A stretch of DNA of 64,000 nt from the NCBI RefSeq assembly GCF_004959775.1, contig NZ_SJZG01000003.1, forward strand, positions 124,001-188,000, written 5' to 3'. The position numbers and the translations under genes were made by a program. Source of the stretch: Agromyces sp. H66. Lineage in GTDB: Bacteria > Actinomycetota > Actinomycetes > Actinomycetales > Microbacteriaceae. The notes beneath the pieces were generated by a model. The model had not been told where the DNA came from. It searched no databases and saw only the letters and a list, made by a program, of their open reading frames with translations. Shown piece by piece: positions 52,091-61,186 of this stretch (position 1 is its first letter; each line of letters opens with the position of its first letter).

Positions 52091-55000
52091 TCAACCCGCG
52101 AGCGCCTCCGCACGCCGCGCCGCCCGACGCTCGCGCGCGCCCTCGACGAGGTTGTACAGCACGGGCAGCACGATGAGCGTGAGCGCGGTCGACGACACGA
52201 GGCCGCCGATCACCACGAGCGCGAGCGGCTGCGAGATGAAGCCGCTGTGGCCGGTGACGCCGAGCGCCATCGGCAGCAGCGCGAAGATCGTCGCGAGCGC
52301 CGTCATGAGGATCGGCCGCAGACGACGCGATGAGCCGTGCAGCAACGCGTCGCGCACGTTCATGCCGCGGTCGCGGTACTGGTTCACGAGGTCGACGAGC
52401 ACGATCGCGTTCGTCACCACGATGCCGACGAGCATGAGCACGCCGACGAGCGATGCGACGCCGAGCGGAATGCCCGTGACGACCTGCAGCGCGATCGCGC
52501 CCGTGGCCGCGAACGGCACCGAGACGAGCAGCAGCAGCGGCTGCAGGAGCGACCGGAACGTCGCCACCATCACGATGTACACGATGAGGATGGCCGCGAG
52601 GAGGGCGAGCCCGAGCTGCGAGAACGACTCCGCCTGGTCGGCCGAGACGCCGCCGATCGACGCGGTCGCGCCGGCGGGGAGGTCGGCGCGCTCGATCGCC
52701 TGCGCCACCTGGGCGCTCGCGGTGCCGAGGTCCTCGTCGTTCGGCGTCGCCGACACGGTCGCGCTGCGCAGGCGCTGCACGGTGGTGACGGTCGACGGGC
52801 CGTCGACCTCGCCGACGGTCGCGAGCGAGTCGAGTCGCACGATCCCCGCCGGGGTCGGCACGTCGAGGGCCGAGAGCTCCTCGACCGTGGCGGGCGGATT
52901 CTCGGTGGCCAGGTAGATCGTGAGCGTCTTCTCGTCGATCACGACCGATCCGGCGGACTGCGGCTGCATGGCGGCCGAGACGTATCCGCCGAGCGCGACC
53001 TCCGAATAACCTGCGGCCGCGGCATCCGCCCGGTTCACCTCGACGGCGATGTACCGGCGCGACTCCGACAGGTTCGACGTGGTCTGCGCCAGCGCGTCGA
53101 GCCCCTCGATCTCGTCGCGCACCGCCTGGGTCGCGGCGGCGAGGTCCTCGGCGTTCGACGCCGTCACGTCGACCTCGATGTCGGTCGACGCGCCGAACCC
53201 GCTCGATGCGGCGAGCGTGATCTCGCCGACGTCGTCGAGGTCGTCGAGGTCCGCGCGGACCGACGCCTGGAGCTCCTCCTGGTCGGCGTCCTCGTCGGTG
53301 GTCACCGAGTAGGTGACCGTGGCGCCGCCCCCGCCGCCGAGCACCGCCGCGAGGCCGCGCCCGCCGGAGCCGATCGACGTCTGCACGGTCTCGACGCCCT
53401 CCGTCTCGCGGATCACCTGCTCGACGGGCTGCGACGCCTCGTCCATGGCCTCGAGGCTCGAGCCGACGGGGAGTTCCTGGGTGACCTGGAACGTGTTCTG
53501 GCCCGAGGAGCCGAGGAAGTTCGTCTTCATGAACGGCGTGAGGGCGATGGTGCCGCCCAGGATGAGCACGGCGATGATGATCGTCGCCACGCTGTGCCGC
53601 AGCGTCCACTCGATGATGGGCAGGTAGCCGCGCTGCAGGCGCGACGGGTGCTCGAGCTCGTCGGCGGTGCGCGCTGCGCCCGTCGACGCGGCCGCGGGGC
53701 CGGTCTCGTCGACGAAGGCCGCGGCCGCGGCCGCGTCCTCGTGCTTGTGGAGCTTCGCCGGCCTCAGGAACCAGTACGCGAGCACCGGCACGATGGTGAG
53801 CGAGACGAGCAGCGACGCGAGGAGCGCGATCGTGACCGTGAGCGAGAACGGCCGGAACAGCTCGCCCGTCACGCCCTCGACGAGGGCGATGGGCAGGAAC
53901 ACGGCGACGGTCGTGATGGTCGACGCCGTGATGGCGCCCGCGACCTCGCGCACGGCGTGGATGATCGTCGACGCCTTGTCGGAGCCCTCGACGAGATGCC
54001 GCTTGATGTTCTCGATGACGACGATCGAGTCGTCGACCACGCGCCCGATCGCGATGGTGAGCGCGCCGAGCGTGAGGATGTTGAGCGTGTAGTCGGCCGC
54101 CTGCAACCCGATGAACGTGATGAGCACCGATGTCGGGATGGAGATCGCGGTGACGAGCGTCGCCCGGATCGACATCAGGAACACGAGGATGACGATCACC
54201 GCGAACGCGAGGCCGAGCATGCCCTCGGTCGCGAGCGCCTCGATCGACCGCTCGATGTACGGCGCCTGGTCGAACACGACCGTGAACGTCGCGCCCGGGT
54301 TCGTGGTGTCGAGTGAGGACTCGAGATCGGGCAGGAGCGCCCGCACGGCGTTCGACACCTCGACGGTGTTGGCGGCGGGGAGCTTCGTCACCGAGATCGT
54401 GAGGGCGGGCTCGCCGTTCACGCGGGAGAGGCTCGTCACCGGGTTGTCGGCGAGTTCGACGGATGCCACGTCGCCGATGCTCGTGGCCGCGGGCGCGCCG
54501 ACCAGCGGCAGCGCGGCGACGTCGTCGACGCTGCCGAGCCGCACGCCGGCCTGCACCGCGAACGTCGAGTCGCCCTCGGTGATCGTGCCGGCGGGGACGA
54601 GCAGGCCGTTCTGCTGCAGCGCCTCGCGGATCGCCTGCTGCGTCAGCCCGCGCGCGGCGAGCTCGGCCGGCTCGGGCGTGATGGTGACGCGCTGGCCGAC
54701 GTCGCCGATGAGCGACGCCTCGCGCACGCCGTCGAGGTCGTTGATCTCGCCGAGCGTGGTGCGCGTGATCTCGTCTGAGAGGGCGCTCACGTCGTCGACC
54801 CCCGTCACGGCGACGGCGATGACGGGGAAGTCGTCGAGGCTCAGGGCGAGTACCTGCGGATCGACGTCCTCGGGAAGGTCGGGGGCGATGCGGTTGACGG
54901 CCGAGAGGAGCTTCTGCTCGGCGAACGCGAGGTCGGTGCCGTAGGTGAAGCTCGCCGTGACCCGCGAGAGCCCGGTCGAGCTGGTGGTCGACGTGGTCTC

Positions 55001-55234
55001 GAGGCCGGTGATGCCCTGGATGGCGGTCTCGATCGGCGTCGAGACGTCGGCGTTCACGACGTCGGGGGAGGCGCCGGGATACGCGGTGACGATGGACAGC
55101 TGCGGGAACGCGATCGACGGCGCGAGCTCCTGCTTGAGGTTCATGAGCGAGATGCCGCCGAAGATCGCGACCACCACGGTGACGAGTGCGATGAGCGCAC
55201 GGTTCTTCATGCTGAGGGCGGCAAGCAGGTGCAT
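52091..55234 (-). CDS. RND-superfamily efflux pump (HAE1/SwrC-like)
   Basis: A 1047-residue pump with the AcrB architecture: first helix ALIALVTVVVAIFGGISLMNLKQELAPSIAFPQ, porter domains, TM4 with the proton-relay Asp pair in LGALTIAIGRVVDDSIVVIENIKRH, and a duplicated C-terminal half (VGVLMLVGIVVTNAIVLVDLVNQYRDRGM). The GGGGG-rich central loop is a family variable region. No adaptor or outer-membrane gene is near, as expected for a monoderm (SwrC-like). GAGAAT ends 6 bases before ATG 55234. Substrate unknown. Confidence 0.93.
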   Translation of the reverse strand: MHLLAALSMKNRALIALVTVVVAIFGGISLMNLKQELAPSIAFPQLSIVTAYPGASPDVVNADVSTPIETAIQGITGLETTSTTSSTGLSRVTASFTYGTDLAFAEQKLLSAVNRIAPDLPEDVDPQVLALSLDDFPVIAVAVTGVDDVSALSDEITRTTLGEINDLDGVREASLIGDVGQRVTITPEPAELAARGLTQQAIREALQQNGLLVPAGTITEGDSTFAVQAGVRLGSVDDVAALPLVGAPAATSIGDVASVELADNPVTSLSRVNGEPALTISVTKLPAANTVEVSNAVRALLPDLESSLDTTNPGATFTVVFDQAPYIERSIEALATEGMLGLAFAVIVILVFLMSIRATLVTAISIPTSVLITFIGLQAADYTLNILTLGALTIAIGRVVDDSIVVIENIKRHLVEGSDKASTIIHAVREVAGAITASTITTVAVFLPIALVEGVTGELFRPFSLTVTIALLASLLVSLTIVPVLAYWFLRPAKLHKHEDAAAAAAFVDETGPAAASTGAARTADELEHPSRLQRGYLPIIEWTLRHSVATIIIAVLILGGTIALTPFMKTNFLGSSGQNTFQVTQELPVGSSLEAMDEASQPVEQVIRETEGVETVQTSIGSGGRGLAAVLGGGGGATVTYSVTTDEDADQEELQASVRADLDDLDDVGEITLAASSGFGASTDIEVDVTASNAEDLAAATQAVRDEIEGLDALAQTTSNLSESRRYIAVEVNRADAAAAGYSEVALGGYVSAAMQPQSAGSVVIDEKTLTIYLATENPPATVEELSALDVPTPAGIVRLDSLATVGEVDGPSTVTTVQRLRSATVSATPNDEDLGTASAQVAQAIERADLPAGATASIGGVSADQAESFSQLGLALLAAILIVYIVMVATFRSLLQPLLLLVSVPFAATGAIALQVVTGIPLGVASLVGVLMLVGIVVTNAIVLVDLVNQYRDRGMNVRDALLHGSSRRLRPILMTALATIFALLPMALGVTGHSGFISQPLALVVIGGLVSSTALTLIVLPVLYNLVEGARERRAARRAEALAG

Positions 55235-55357
55235 TCCCCGATTCTCGCAGGGGCATGGCCGCCCGGATGTCACGGGCCGCTGTGAATACTCCGGCGAGGA
55301 TGCTGGACTCGGGCACGCCGAGACCGCTAACGTCGGAACGGCATGGGGGGTGAGCGG

Positions 55358-56422
55358 ATGACGTCAGCGGACGCCGGGCGGCGATTGCCGTGGCTCCGCT
55401 ACGCCCTGCTCGGGGCCACGATCTCGGTGGTGTGGCTCGCGCTCAGCCTGTTCTCGACGGCTTCGAGCGCGTCGGCCGAGGAATCGGAGCCGAGCGGGCT
55501 GCTCGGCACGACCGGCTCGCTGCTCGGCGGCGTCACCACCGTCACGTCGACGCTCGGCGACACGCTGGGCGAGGTGGTCGAGCCGGTGGGACAGGTTCTC
55601 GCACCGGTCGTCGACGCGGCCCCCGAGCCGGTCGCCGAGGTCGTCCCGGCGGTCGTCGACACGACGACGGATGCCGCGAACGGCACGATCTCAGGCGTGA
55701 ACACGACCGTCGCGACGGTCGTCAACGGCATCACGGGTTCGCTCTCCGACGTCGCCGGCGGCGGCACGGTCGGCGCGATCGCCGATCCGATCACGGGCAC
55801 GCTCGACGGCGTGATCGGCGCGGTGCCGATCGTCGGCGACGTGCTCGGCGACGACACCCTCGGCGGCGTGATCGACCCGCTCACGGGCGCCGTCGACGAC
55901 ACGCTCGGCGCGGTCGTGGGCTCGACGAGCGGCCTGCCGACGGACGGCACCGGCGTGCTCCCGCAGCTTCCCGAGGTCCCGATCCTGCCCGGCGACGCCG
56001 AGGTTCCGGGTGGACCGGCCGGACCCGCAGAGCCGGGCGACCCGGGTGTCGTCACGCCCGCACCGGCCGACGCCGCACCGCAGGGCGTCGCGGGTCTCGC
56101 GCTCCCGCCGGGGGCGTCCGGTGCGTCGACAACGGCTGACGGCGACCCGCCGCTCGACGACGTGGGCACGATCCTGCCCGCCGATGGCGGAGCGCCGCCG
56201 GGCGGCACGCTTCCGCCGACACTCGCTGCGCCCGCCGGTGGCGCGGGCTCGGGCTCGGGCTCGGGCTCGGCCGGTGCAAGCGGCTCGGGCGGGGCATCCG
56301 GAACCTCCGACGCGGCGTTCGCCGCGCTCGAACTCGACGCACTCGCGTCGCTGGTGCTGCACGCGGTCGACGACGAACTTCCGTCGTCGCCGGTGTACGA
56401 CACCGACACCACCCCTGACTGA
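55358..56422 (+). CDS. Secreted Gly/Val/Thr-rich surface protein
   Basis: A 354-residue protein with a signal peptide (ALLGATISVVWLALSLFSTASSASA-EE) and a low-complexity body: repeating LG-T-L-G-V-V units (GGVTTVTSTLGDTLGEVVEPVGQVLAPVVDAAPE), then Pro/Gly-rich and SGSGSG segments. No anchor motif or catalytic domain is seen. It is directly upstream (98 bases) of the chaplin-like gene, and the two may form a surface layer together. ATG 55358 follows GGGGGGTGAG; ATG 55343 is an alternative. Confidence 0.7.
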   Translation: MTSADAGRRLPWLRYALLGATISVVWLALSLFSTASSASAEESEPSGLLGTTGSLLGGVTTVTSTLGDTLGEVVEPVGQVLAPVVDAAPEPVAEVVPAVVDTTTDAANGTISGVNTTVATVVNGITGSLSDVAGGGTVGAIADPITGTLDGVIGAVPIVGDVLGDDTLGGVIDPLTGAVDDTLGAVVGSTSGLPTDGTGVLPQLPEVPILPGDAEVPGGPAGPAEPGDPGVVTPAPADAAPQGVAGLALPPGASGASTTADGDPPLDDVGTILPADGGAPPGGTLPPTLAAPAGGAGSGSGSGSAGASGSGGASGTSDAAFAALELDALASLVLHAVDDELPSSPVYDTDTTPD

Positions 56423-56520
56423 CGGGGGCCGCTCCGCCTGCACGCGCCCGCGTGCACGTGGACACGGTCATCGCTCCCTGCCCGGGAGCGACATTTCCCA
56501 TCAGTCAGGAGGACTGGAAC

Positions 56521-57870
56521 ATGAAGCGATTGATGCTGAGGGCGCTCTACGCGACCCTCTTCACCGGGGGGCTCACGCTCCTCGGAGCCGGCGTCGCGCA
56601 CGCCTCGGAGACGAGCGGCGACGACGGCATCCTGTCGGGCACGCAACTCGGGATCTCGATCGAGGCGCCGATCACGCTCGCCGGGAACGCGATCTCCGTC
56701 ATCGGGGATTCGTCGTCGTCGGATGCCACGACCGACGTCGCGACCGGCACCGGCGACTCCGGGCCGGTCGCCGTCACCTCGGGTGACGGCGGCATCGGCT
56801 CGGGCAGCCAGGCGCTCATCGACGTGTCGATCCCGGTGACGGTCGGCGGCAACGCCATCTCCGTCATCGGCGACTCGTCGAGCGACGACGCCACCACCAC
56901 GGTGGAGTCGCGCACGGGCTCCGCAGGCACCGACGCGACCACGAGCGGCGACGGCTCGATCCTCGGCGGCACCCAGGGCATCATCGACGTGTCGGTCCCG
57001 GTGACGGTCGGCGGCAACGCCATCTCCGTCCTCGGCGACTCGTCGAGCGACGACGCCCCCACCACGGTGGAGTCGAGCACGGGCTCCGCCGGCACCGACG
57101 CGACCACGAGCGGCGTCGGCTCGATCCTCGGCGGCACCCAGGGCATCATCGACGTGTCGGTCCCGGTGACGGTCGGCGGCAACGCCATCTCCGTCATCGG
57201 CGACTCGTCGAGCGACGACGCCACCACCACGGTGGAGTCGAGCACGGGCTCCGGCGGCACCGACGCGACCACGAGCGGCATCGGCTCGATCCTCGGCGGC
57301 ACCCAGGTGCTGCCGACGATCGACCTGCCGATCACGGTCGGGGGCAATGCGATCTCGGTGATCGGCGACAGCACGTCGTCGGACGCCGAGACGGTCGTCG
57401 TGACGGGAACCGGGGGCGGTTCGGCGACGACGGACGGAACGGGTGGGCTGCTCGGGGGAACACAGCTCATTCCGAACCTGTCCCTGCCCATCACGATCGG
57501 CGGCAACGCGATCTCGGTGATCGGCGACAGCGTGACGGACGGCTCGACGGTCATCGTCGGCCCGACCGACCCGACGGATCCGACCGATCCGACCGACCCG
57601 ACCGACCCGACCGACCCGACCGACCCGACCGACCCGACCGATCCGACCGACCCCACGGACCCGACCGACCCGACGACACCCGTCACCCCCGGTGGCGGCG
57701 GCTCGGGTTCGGGCTCCACGGGCGTCTCGTCGTCCACGTCGATGACGTCGGCTTCGGCGGCACTCGCGTCGACCGGACTCGACTCGGGATTCTGGGAGCG
57801 GCTCGCGCTGGTCCTGGTGCTCACGGGTCTGGCCCTCGTCGCGGTGCGGAAGTTCGCCTTCCGCCGCTGA
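56521..57870 (+). CDS. Chaplin-like repeat surface protein with LAXTG sortase signal
   Basis: A 449-residue exported protein: signal peptide ending GVAHA-SE; six repeats of about 48 residues with the core VPVTVGGNAISVIGDSSSDD (residues about 35-325), similar to the chaplin (DUF320) pattern PV-V-GN-V-V-G but without Cys; a (PTD)12 tract; a Ser-rich stretch; then LASTG (415-419), a membrane helix and KFAFRR. LAXTG is the sorting signal of class E sortases of high-GC Gram-positives. GGAGG precedes ATG 56521. It is probably a wall-linked, amyloid- or adhesion-type surface protein; no sortase gene is in the window. Confidence 0.85.
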   Translation: MKRLMLRALYATLFTGGLTLLGAGVAHASETSGDDGILSGTQLGISIEAPITLAGNAISVIGDSSSSDATTDVATGTGDSGPVAVTSGDGGIGSGSQALIDVSIPVTVGGNAISVIGDSSSDDATTTVESRTGSAGTDATTSGDGSILGGTQGIIDVSVPVTVGGNAISVLGDSSSDDAPTTVESSTGSAGTDATTSGVGSILGGTQGIIDVSVPVTVGGNAISVIGDSSSDDATTTVESSTGSGGTDATTSGIGSILGGTQVLPTIDLPITVGGNAISVIGDSTSSDAETVVVTGTGGGSATTDGTGGLLGGTQLIPNLSLPITIGGNAISVIGDSVTDGSTVIVGPTDPTDPTDPTDPTDPTDPTDPTDPTDPTDPTDPTDPTTPVTPGGGGSGSGSTGVSSSTSMTSASAALASTGLDSGFWERLALVLVLTGLALVAVRKFAFRR

Positions 57871-57880
57871 TCGGGTGAAG

Positions 57881-57906
57881 CCCGGTGCCGCCCTACCGGC
57901 ACCGGG
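57881..57906. terminator. Bidirectional terminator-like hairpin
   Basis: CCCGGTGCCG (57881-57890) and CGGCACCGGG (57897-57906) pair perfectly over 10 bp with a CCCTAC loop. It stands in the 53-base gap between the converging chaplin-like gene and the MocR gene. Confidence 0.7.
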
Positions 57907-57923
57907 TCTCCCCGCACGTCAGC

Positions 57924-59363
57924 TCAGACCACCGAGGCCAGCAGGTCGGGTTCGGGCTCGGCGACGGGCGTGCGCGCGAGCGACCGCCAGGCGCGGGCGA
58001 GCGCCTGCACCGCGGCATCCGTGGTCTCGGGGGAGTAGCAGATCGGCAGGCGGATGAACCGCTCGAACGCGCCGTCGATGCCGAACCGCGGGCCGGCGGC
58101 CACGAGGAGCCCCTCTTGGCGTGCGGCGAGCGCGAGTTGCGAACTCACCGGCGCGCCGAGGCCGACCCACGTCACGATGCCGCCGTCGACGTGCGGCACC
58201 TCCCACTCTGGGATCGCATCCGCGAGGAGTTCCTCGAGCCGCTCGCGCCCGGCGCGCAACTGCTCGCGGCGCAGGTCGAGCACCTCGTCCATGCGCGCGA
58301 GCGCCCGCGTGACCAGGAGCTGCTCGAGGATCGGGGTGCCGAGGTCGCCCGGCGAGCGCACCGCGAGGAGGCGTCGGATCAGGGGTCGCTCGGCTCGGAT
58401 CCAGCCCACGCGCAGGCCGCCCCAGATCGACTTGCCGACCGAGCCGATCATCACCGCCTGCCCGTCGGCGGCCATCGGCGGGAACTCGCCCGGCCGGTCG
58501 ATCGAGAGTTCGGCGGTGGTCTCGTCGGCCACGACGACCGTGCCCTGGCTGGCGGCGGCGTCGAGCACGCGCGCCCGGGCCTCTCGGCTGAGGGTGCGGC
58601 CGGTCGGGTTCTGGAAGTCGGGCATCAGGTAGGCCATGGCCGGGTTGGAGTGCCGGATCGCCTGCACGAGTGCGGCGGTCTCCTCGCGTTCGTCGGCGCC
58701 CGAGCCGCAGGGCGGGGCGGGCACGGGCACCAGCCGGGCGCCCGCGGCGCGGAGCGCCTCGTAGGCGTGCGGATACGTCGGCACCTCGATGAGGGCGCGG
58801 TCGCCGCGGCCGAGGAGCGCGCGGGAGAGCAGGGCGATGGCATGCTGGGCGCCGATCGTCACCAGGATCTGCTCGGGGGCCGTCGGCAGCCCGCGCGCCG
58901 TGTACCGGTCGGCGATCGCAGCACGCAGCCCGGGCGTTCCGATGGGGTCGTAGCCCGAGCCGGAGAGGTGCGCCGGCAAGTCGTCGGCTGCCTGTCGGGC
59001 GAGTTCGGGAAGCCAGGGCAGCGCGGGCGGCGACGCCTTGGAGAAGTCGACGTACTCGATCTCGGGCGGTGCGGGGAGCATCGAGGGGGCGCCCGGAAGG
59101 CGGGCGACGCTGCCGGAGCCGCGCACGCTGTGCAGCAGGCCCTGCTCGCGAAGGTGGCGGTAGGCGGCCGTCACGGTGGTGCGACTGAGGCCGAGCCGCT
59201 CGGCGAGTTCGCGTTCCGCCGGGATCCGGGTGTCGACCGCGATGCGCCCGTCGAGGATGAGCAGGCGGATGCGCTCCGCGAGCGCTTCGTAGGCGCTGCC
59301 CGAACCTCGCCAGTCGCCGAGCAGCAGCTGGAGGGAGCGCGCGGTGAGCGTCAGGTCGGCCAT
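57924..59363 (-). CDS. MocR-type regulator (GntR HTH + aminotransferase domain)
   Basis: A 479-residue fusion. Residues 1-85 are a GntR winged helix (AYEALAERIRLLILDGRIAVDTRIPAERELAERLGLSRTTVTAAYRHL). Residues about 110-465 are a fold-type I aminotransferase-like domain with the PLP Lys in MIGSVGKSIWGGLRVGW and Asp in VVVADETTAELS. It should bind PLP or a PLP adduct as effector. TAGAGT ends 6 bases before ATG 59363. It is divergent from a YczE/YitT-type membrane protein, the same arrangement as yczR-yczE in Bacillus, so that gene is its likely target. Confidence 0.92.
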   Translation of the reverse strand: MADLTLTARSLQLLLGDWRGSGSAYEALAERIRLLILDGRIAVDTRIPAERELAERLGLSRTTVTAAYRHLREQGLLHSVRGSGSVARLPGAPSMLPAPPEIEYVDFSKASPPALPWLPELARQAADDLPAHLSGSGYDPIGTPGLRAAIADRYTARGLPTAPEQILVTIGAQHAIALLSRALLGRGDRALIEVPTYPHAYEALRAAGARLVPVPAPPCGSGADEREETAALVQAIRHSNPAMAYLMPDFQNPTGRTLSREARARVLDAAASQGTVVVADETTAELSIDRPGEFPPMAADGQAVMIGSVGKSIWGGLRVGWIRAERPLIRRLLAVRSPGDLGTPILEQLLVTRALARMDEVLDLRREQLRAGRERLEELLADAIPEWEVPHVDGGIVTWVGLGAPVSSQLALAARQEGLLVAAGPRFGIDGAFERFIRLPICYSPETTDAAVQALARAWRSLARTPVAEPEPDLLASVV

Positions 59364-59369
59364 GAGGCC

Positions 59370-59424
59370 ACTCTACGTCGATTGGCTCTTTGCGAAAAGG
59401 CCAATCTTGCAATTGGATTGCATC
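59370..59424. promoter_or_regulatory. Divergent MocR/YczE control region
   Basis: The 61-base gap holds the inverted repeat GATTGGC (59380-59386)/GCCAATC (59400-59406), then the palindrome CCAATTGG (59409-59416 region) and ATTGC, and -10-like elements for both directions (TAGAGT at 59375-59370 minus; TTGGAT 6 bases before ATG 59425 plus). The three ATTGG-type half sites are candidate MocR-binding sites. Confidence 0.5.
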
Positions 59425-60150
59425 ATGTCTCGCCGACCCACCCGCCCCGCCGAATCCCCCGCCCTGCTCGTTCGGCGCCTCGCGCAGCTGTTCGTCGGGC
59501 TGTTCCTCTACGGCATCGGCATCGCCCTCATCGTGCGCGGCGAGCTCGGGGTCGCGCCCTGGGACGTGCTCACCCAGGGCATCGCGAAGCAGACCGGCTG
59601 GTCGTTCGGTGTCATCACCGTCGTCACGAGCGCCGTGGTGCTGCTCTTGTGGATACCCATCCGCCAGAAGCCCGGCTTCGGCACCGTGATGAACGCCCTC
59701 CTCGTCGGCCCGTTCGCCGACGTGGGGCTGTGGCTCATCCCGCCGGGCCTCGACCTCTGGGTGCGCGCACTGCTGCTCCCGGCCGGCATCGTCGTGCTGG
59801 CGATCGCCACCGGCCTCTACATCGGCGCCCACTTCGGACCCGGGCCGCGCGACGGACTCATGACGGGCCTGCACCGCGTGACCGGCTGGAAGATCTGGAT
59901 CGTGCGCACCGGCATCGAGGTCGTCGTGCTCGCCGCGGGTTGGCTGCTGGGCGGCAACGTCGGCATCGGCACGCTCGCCTTCGCGCTGCTCATCGGTCCG
60001 CTCTGCGGCGTCACGATCCCGCTCTTCGCGATCAAGAAACCATCGGGTCGGATGCCGCAGGCCGCCGCCGCGGCTCCGGCCACGGCCACGACGGGCCGCG
60101 ACGCCGCGACGCCGACCGGCCCCGTGGCATCCGTCACGCCCGCCTCCTGA
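59425..60150 (+). CDS. YczE/YyaS/YitT-family membrane protein
   Basis: A 241-residue protein with five membrane helices: LFVGLFLYGIGIALIVRGELGVAPWDVLTQGIAKQTG at the N-terminus, then IGAHFGPGPRDGLMTGLHRVTGWKIWIVRTGIEV, both typical of the family. The last 40 residues are Ala/Pro-rich and cytosolic. Function is unknown; the link to a MocR regulator suggests transport or processing of a vitamin B6-related or amino compound. ATG 59425 is set by the family start. Confidence 0.85.
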   Translation: MSRRPTRPAESPALLVRRLAQLFVGLFLYGIGIALIVRGELGVAPWDVLTQGIAKQTGWSFGVITVVTSAVVLLLWIPIRQKPGFGTVMNALLVGPFADVGLWLIPPGLDLWVRALLLPAGIVVLAIATGLYIGAHFGPGPRDGLMTGLHRVTGWKIWIVRTGIEVVVLAAGWLLGGNVGIGTLAFALLIGPLCGVTIPLFAIKKPSGRMPQAAAAAPATATTGRDAATPTGPVASVTPAS

Positions 60151-60205
60151 CGCGGATCGCCCCCGAGGACGGGACACCTCGGGGGCGATCAGGCGTGCGC
60201 GTGCG

Positions 60206-60964
60206 CTACAGGTTGCGCTCGGCGTAGACGGTCATCGCGTCCCGCACGAATTCCGCGCCGGCCTGGCCGCCGTAGTTCGCGCCGAAGCGCTCGTCGGCGA
60301 CGTACATGTCGGCGAGGCCGAGGAAGTACTCCTTCGTCGGGCCGGCCGCACCACCGCCGGGCGTGCCCGGGATGCCGCGCAGCCACTCGAAGTGGCGCTG
60401 CGCGAGGGCCTGGGCCTCGTCGCCCGCGGGGTCGACGCCCCGCTCGAACGCCGCCGTCCAGTCGCTGCCGAGCCGCGCGGCCCGCTGTTGCCATGCCGAC
60501 TTCTCGTCGGCGCTCAACGAGCGCCACCACGCGTCGCCCTTCGCGTACGCGTCCTTGCCCCAGCGCTCCTCGACCTCGTCCTTGTACTGCGTGTGGTCGA
60601 AGCCGTCGAACATCTGCTCTGCCATGAGTCGTTCACCTCCTTCCAGTGCTCCGATGGTCCGTTCGACCGACGCGATCTGTCGCGCCAGTCGGTCCTGTTC
60701 CTCCTGCAGCCACCCGAGGTGGGCGCGCAGGGCCTGCGGGGCACTCTCCTCGCGGTCGAGCACCTCCGCGATCACCGGCAGCCCGAGCCCGAGCTCGCGG
60801 AGCAGCATGATGCGCTGCAGCCGCACGAGGGCGCGGTCGTCGTAGTACCGGTAGCCGTTGCCGCCGATGCGACTCGGCGGCAGCAGGCCGATGTCGTCGT
60901 AGTGACGCAGCGTTCGGCTCGTCGTGCCCGCGATCTTCGCGATCTCCTGGATCGACCAGTCCAC
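60206..60964 (-). CDS. MerR-family regulator with TipAS antibiotic-recognition domain
   Basis: A 252-residue TipA-like protein. Residues 1-70 are the MerR winged helix (WSIQEIAKIAGTTSRTLRHYDDIGLLPPSRIGGNGYRYYDD), a coiled coil follows (LGWLQEEQDRLARQIASVERTIGAL), then residues about 110-252 are TipAS (FDGFDHTQYKDEVEERWGKDAYAKGDAWWRSLS ... FVRDAMTVYAERNL). TipAS domains bind thiopeptide and other cyclic peptide antibiotics. GTG 60964 has GAGGAGG upstream. The target genes are not obvious; MerR proteins often act on their own promoter. Confidence 0.92.
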   Translation of the reverse strand: MDWSIQEIAKIAGTTSRTLRHYDDIGLLPPSRIGGNGYRYYDDRALVRLQRIMLLRELGLGLPVIAEVLDREESAPQALRAHLGWLQEEQDRLARQIASVERTIGALEGGERLMAEQMFDGFDHTQYKDEVEERWGKDAYAKGDAWWRSLSADEKSAWQQRAARLGSDWTAAFERGVDPAGDEAQALAQRHFEWLRGIPGTPGGGAAGPTKEYFLGLADMYVADERFGANYGGQAGAEFVRDAMTVYAERNL

Positions 60965-61088
60965 TGCGTCCTCCTCGCACTCTCGGCCGTGGCCCGGCGG
61001 TCGCCGTGCCATGACAGCCACGGTAAAGGTTGACGTTACGTCAAAGTCAAGCGACCGCGACATCCCCTGCGGTCGGATTCCCGCCCCC

Positions 61089-61162
61089 TTCTGCGGATAT
61101 ACGATCCGACCCCCCGGCGGAGCGGCCGGATCCGCGGCGCGCCCGATCGTATATCCGCAGAA
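61089..61162. repeat. Long intergenic inverted repeat, family A copy 2
   Basis: Arms TTCTGCGGATATACGATC (61089-61106) and GATCGTATATCCGCAGAA (61145-61162) are perfectly complementary (18 bp) around a 38-base GC-rich loop. Same arms as 17483-17554 but a different loop. It lies between the divergent TipA-like gene and the DUF4097 gene, 25 bases before the PadR operator. Confidence 0.85.
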
Positions 61163-61186
61163 TCGAACGGTTGCGTTCGGGCAAGA

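Noticed and set aside
52337..54316. 659-residue plus-strand frame antisense to the RND pump
   Set aside because: Arg/His/Asp/Glu-rich shadow composition; the RND pump on the minus strand is unambiguous.
17483..61162. Insertion sequences or MITEs with transposase
   Set aside because: The inverted-repeat elements have no transposase, no constant interior and no clear target-site duplications; no transposase or integrase gene is in the window.
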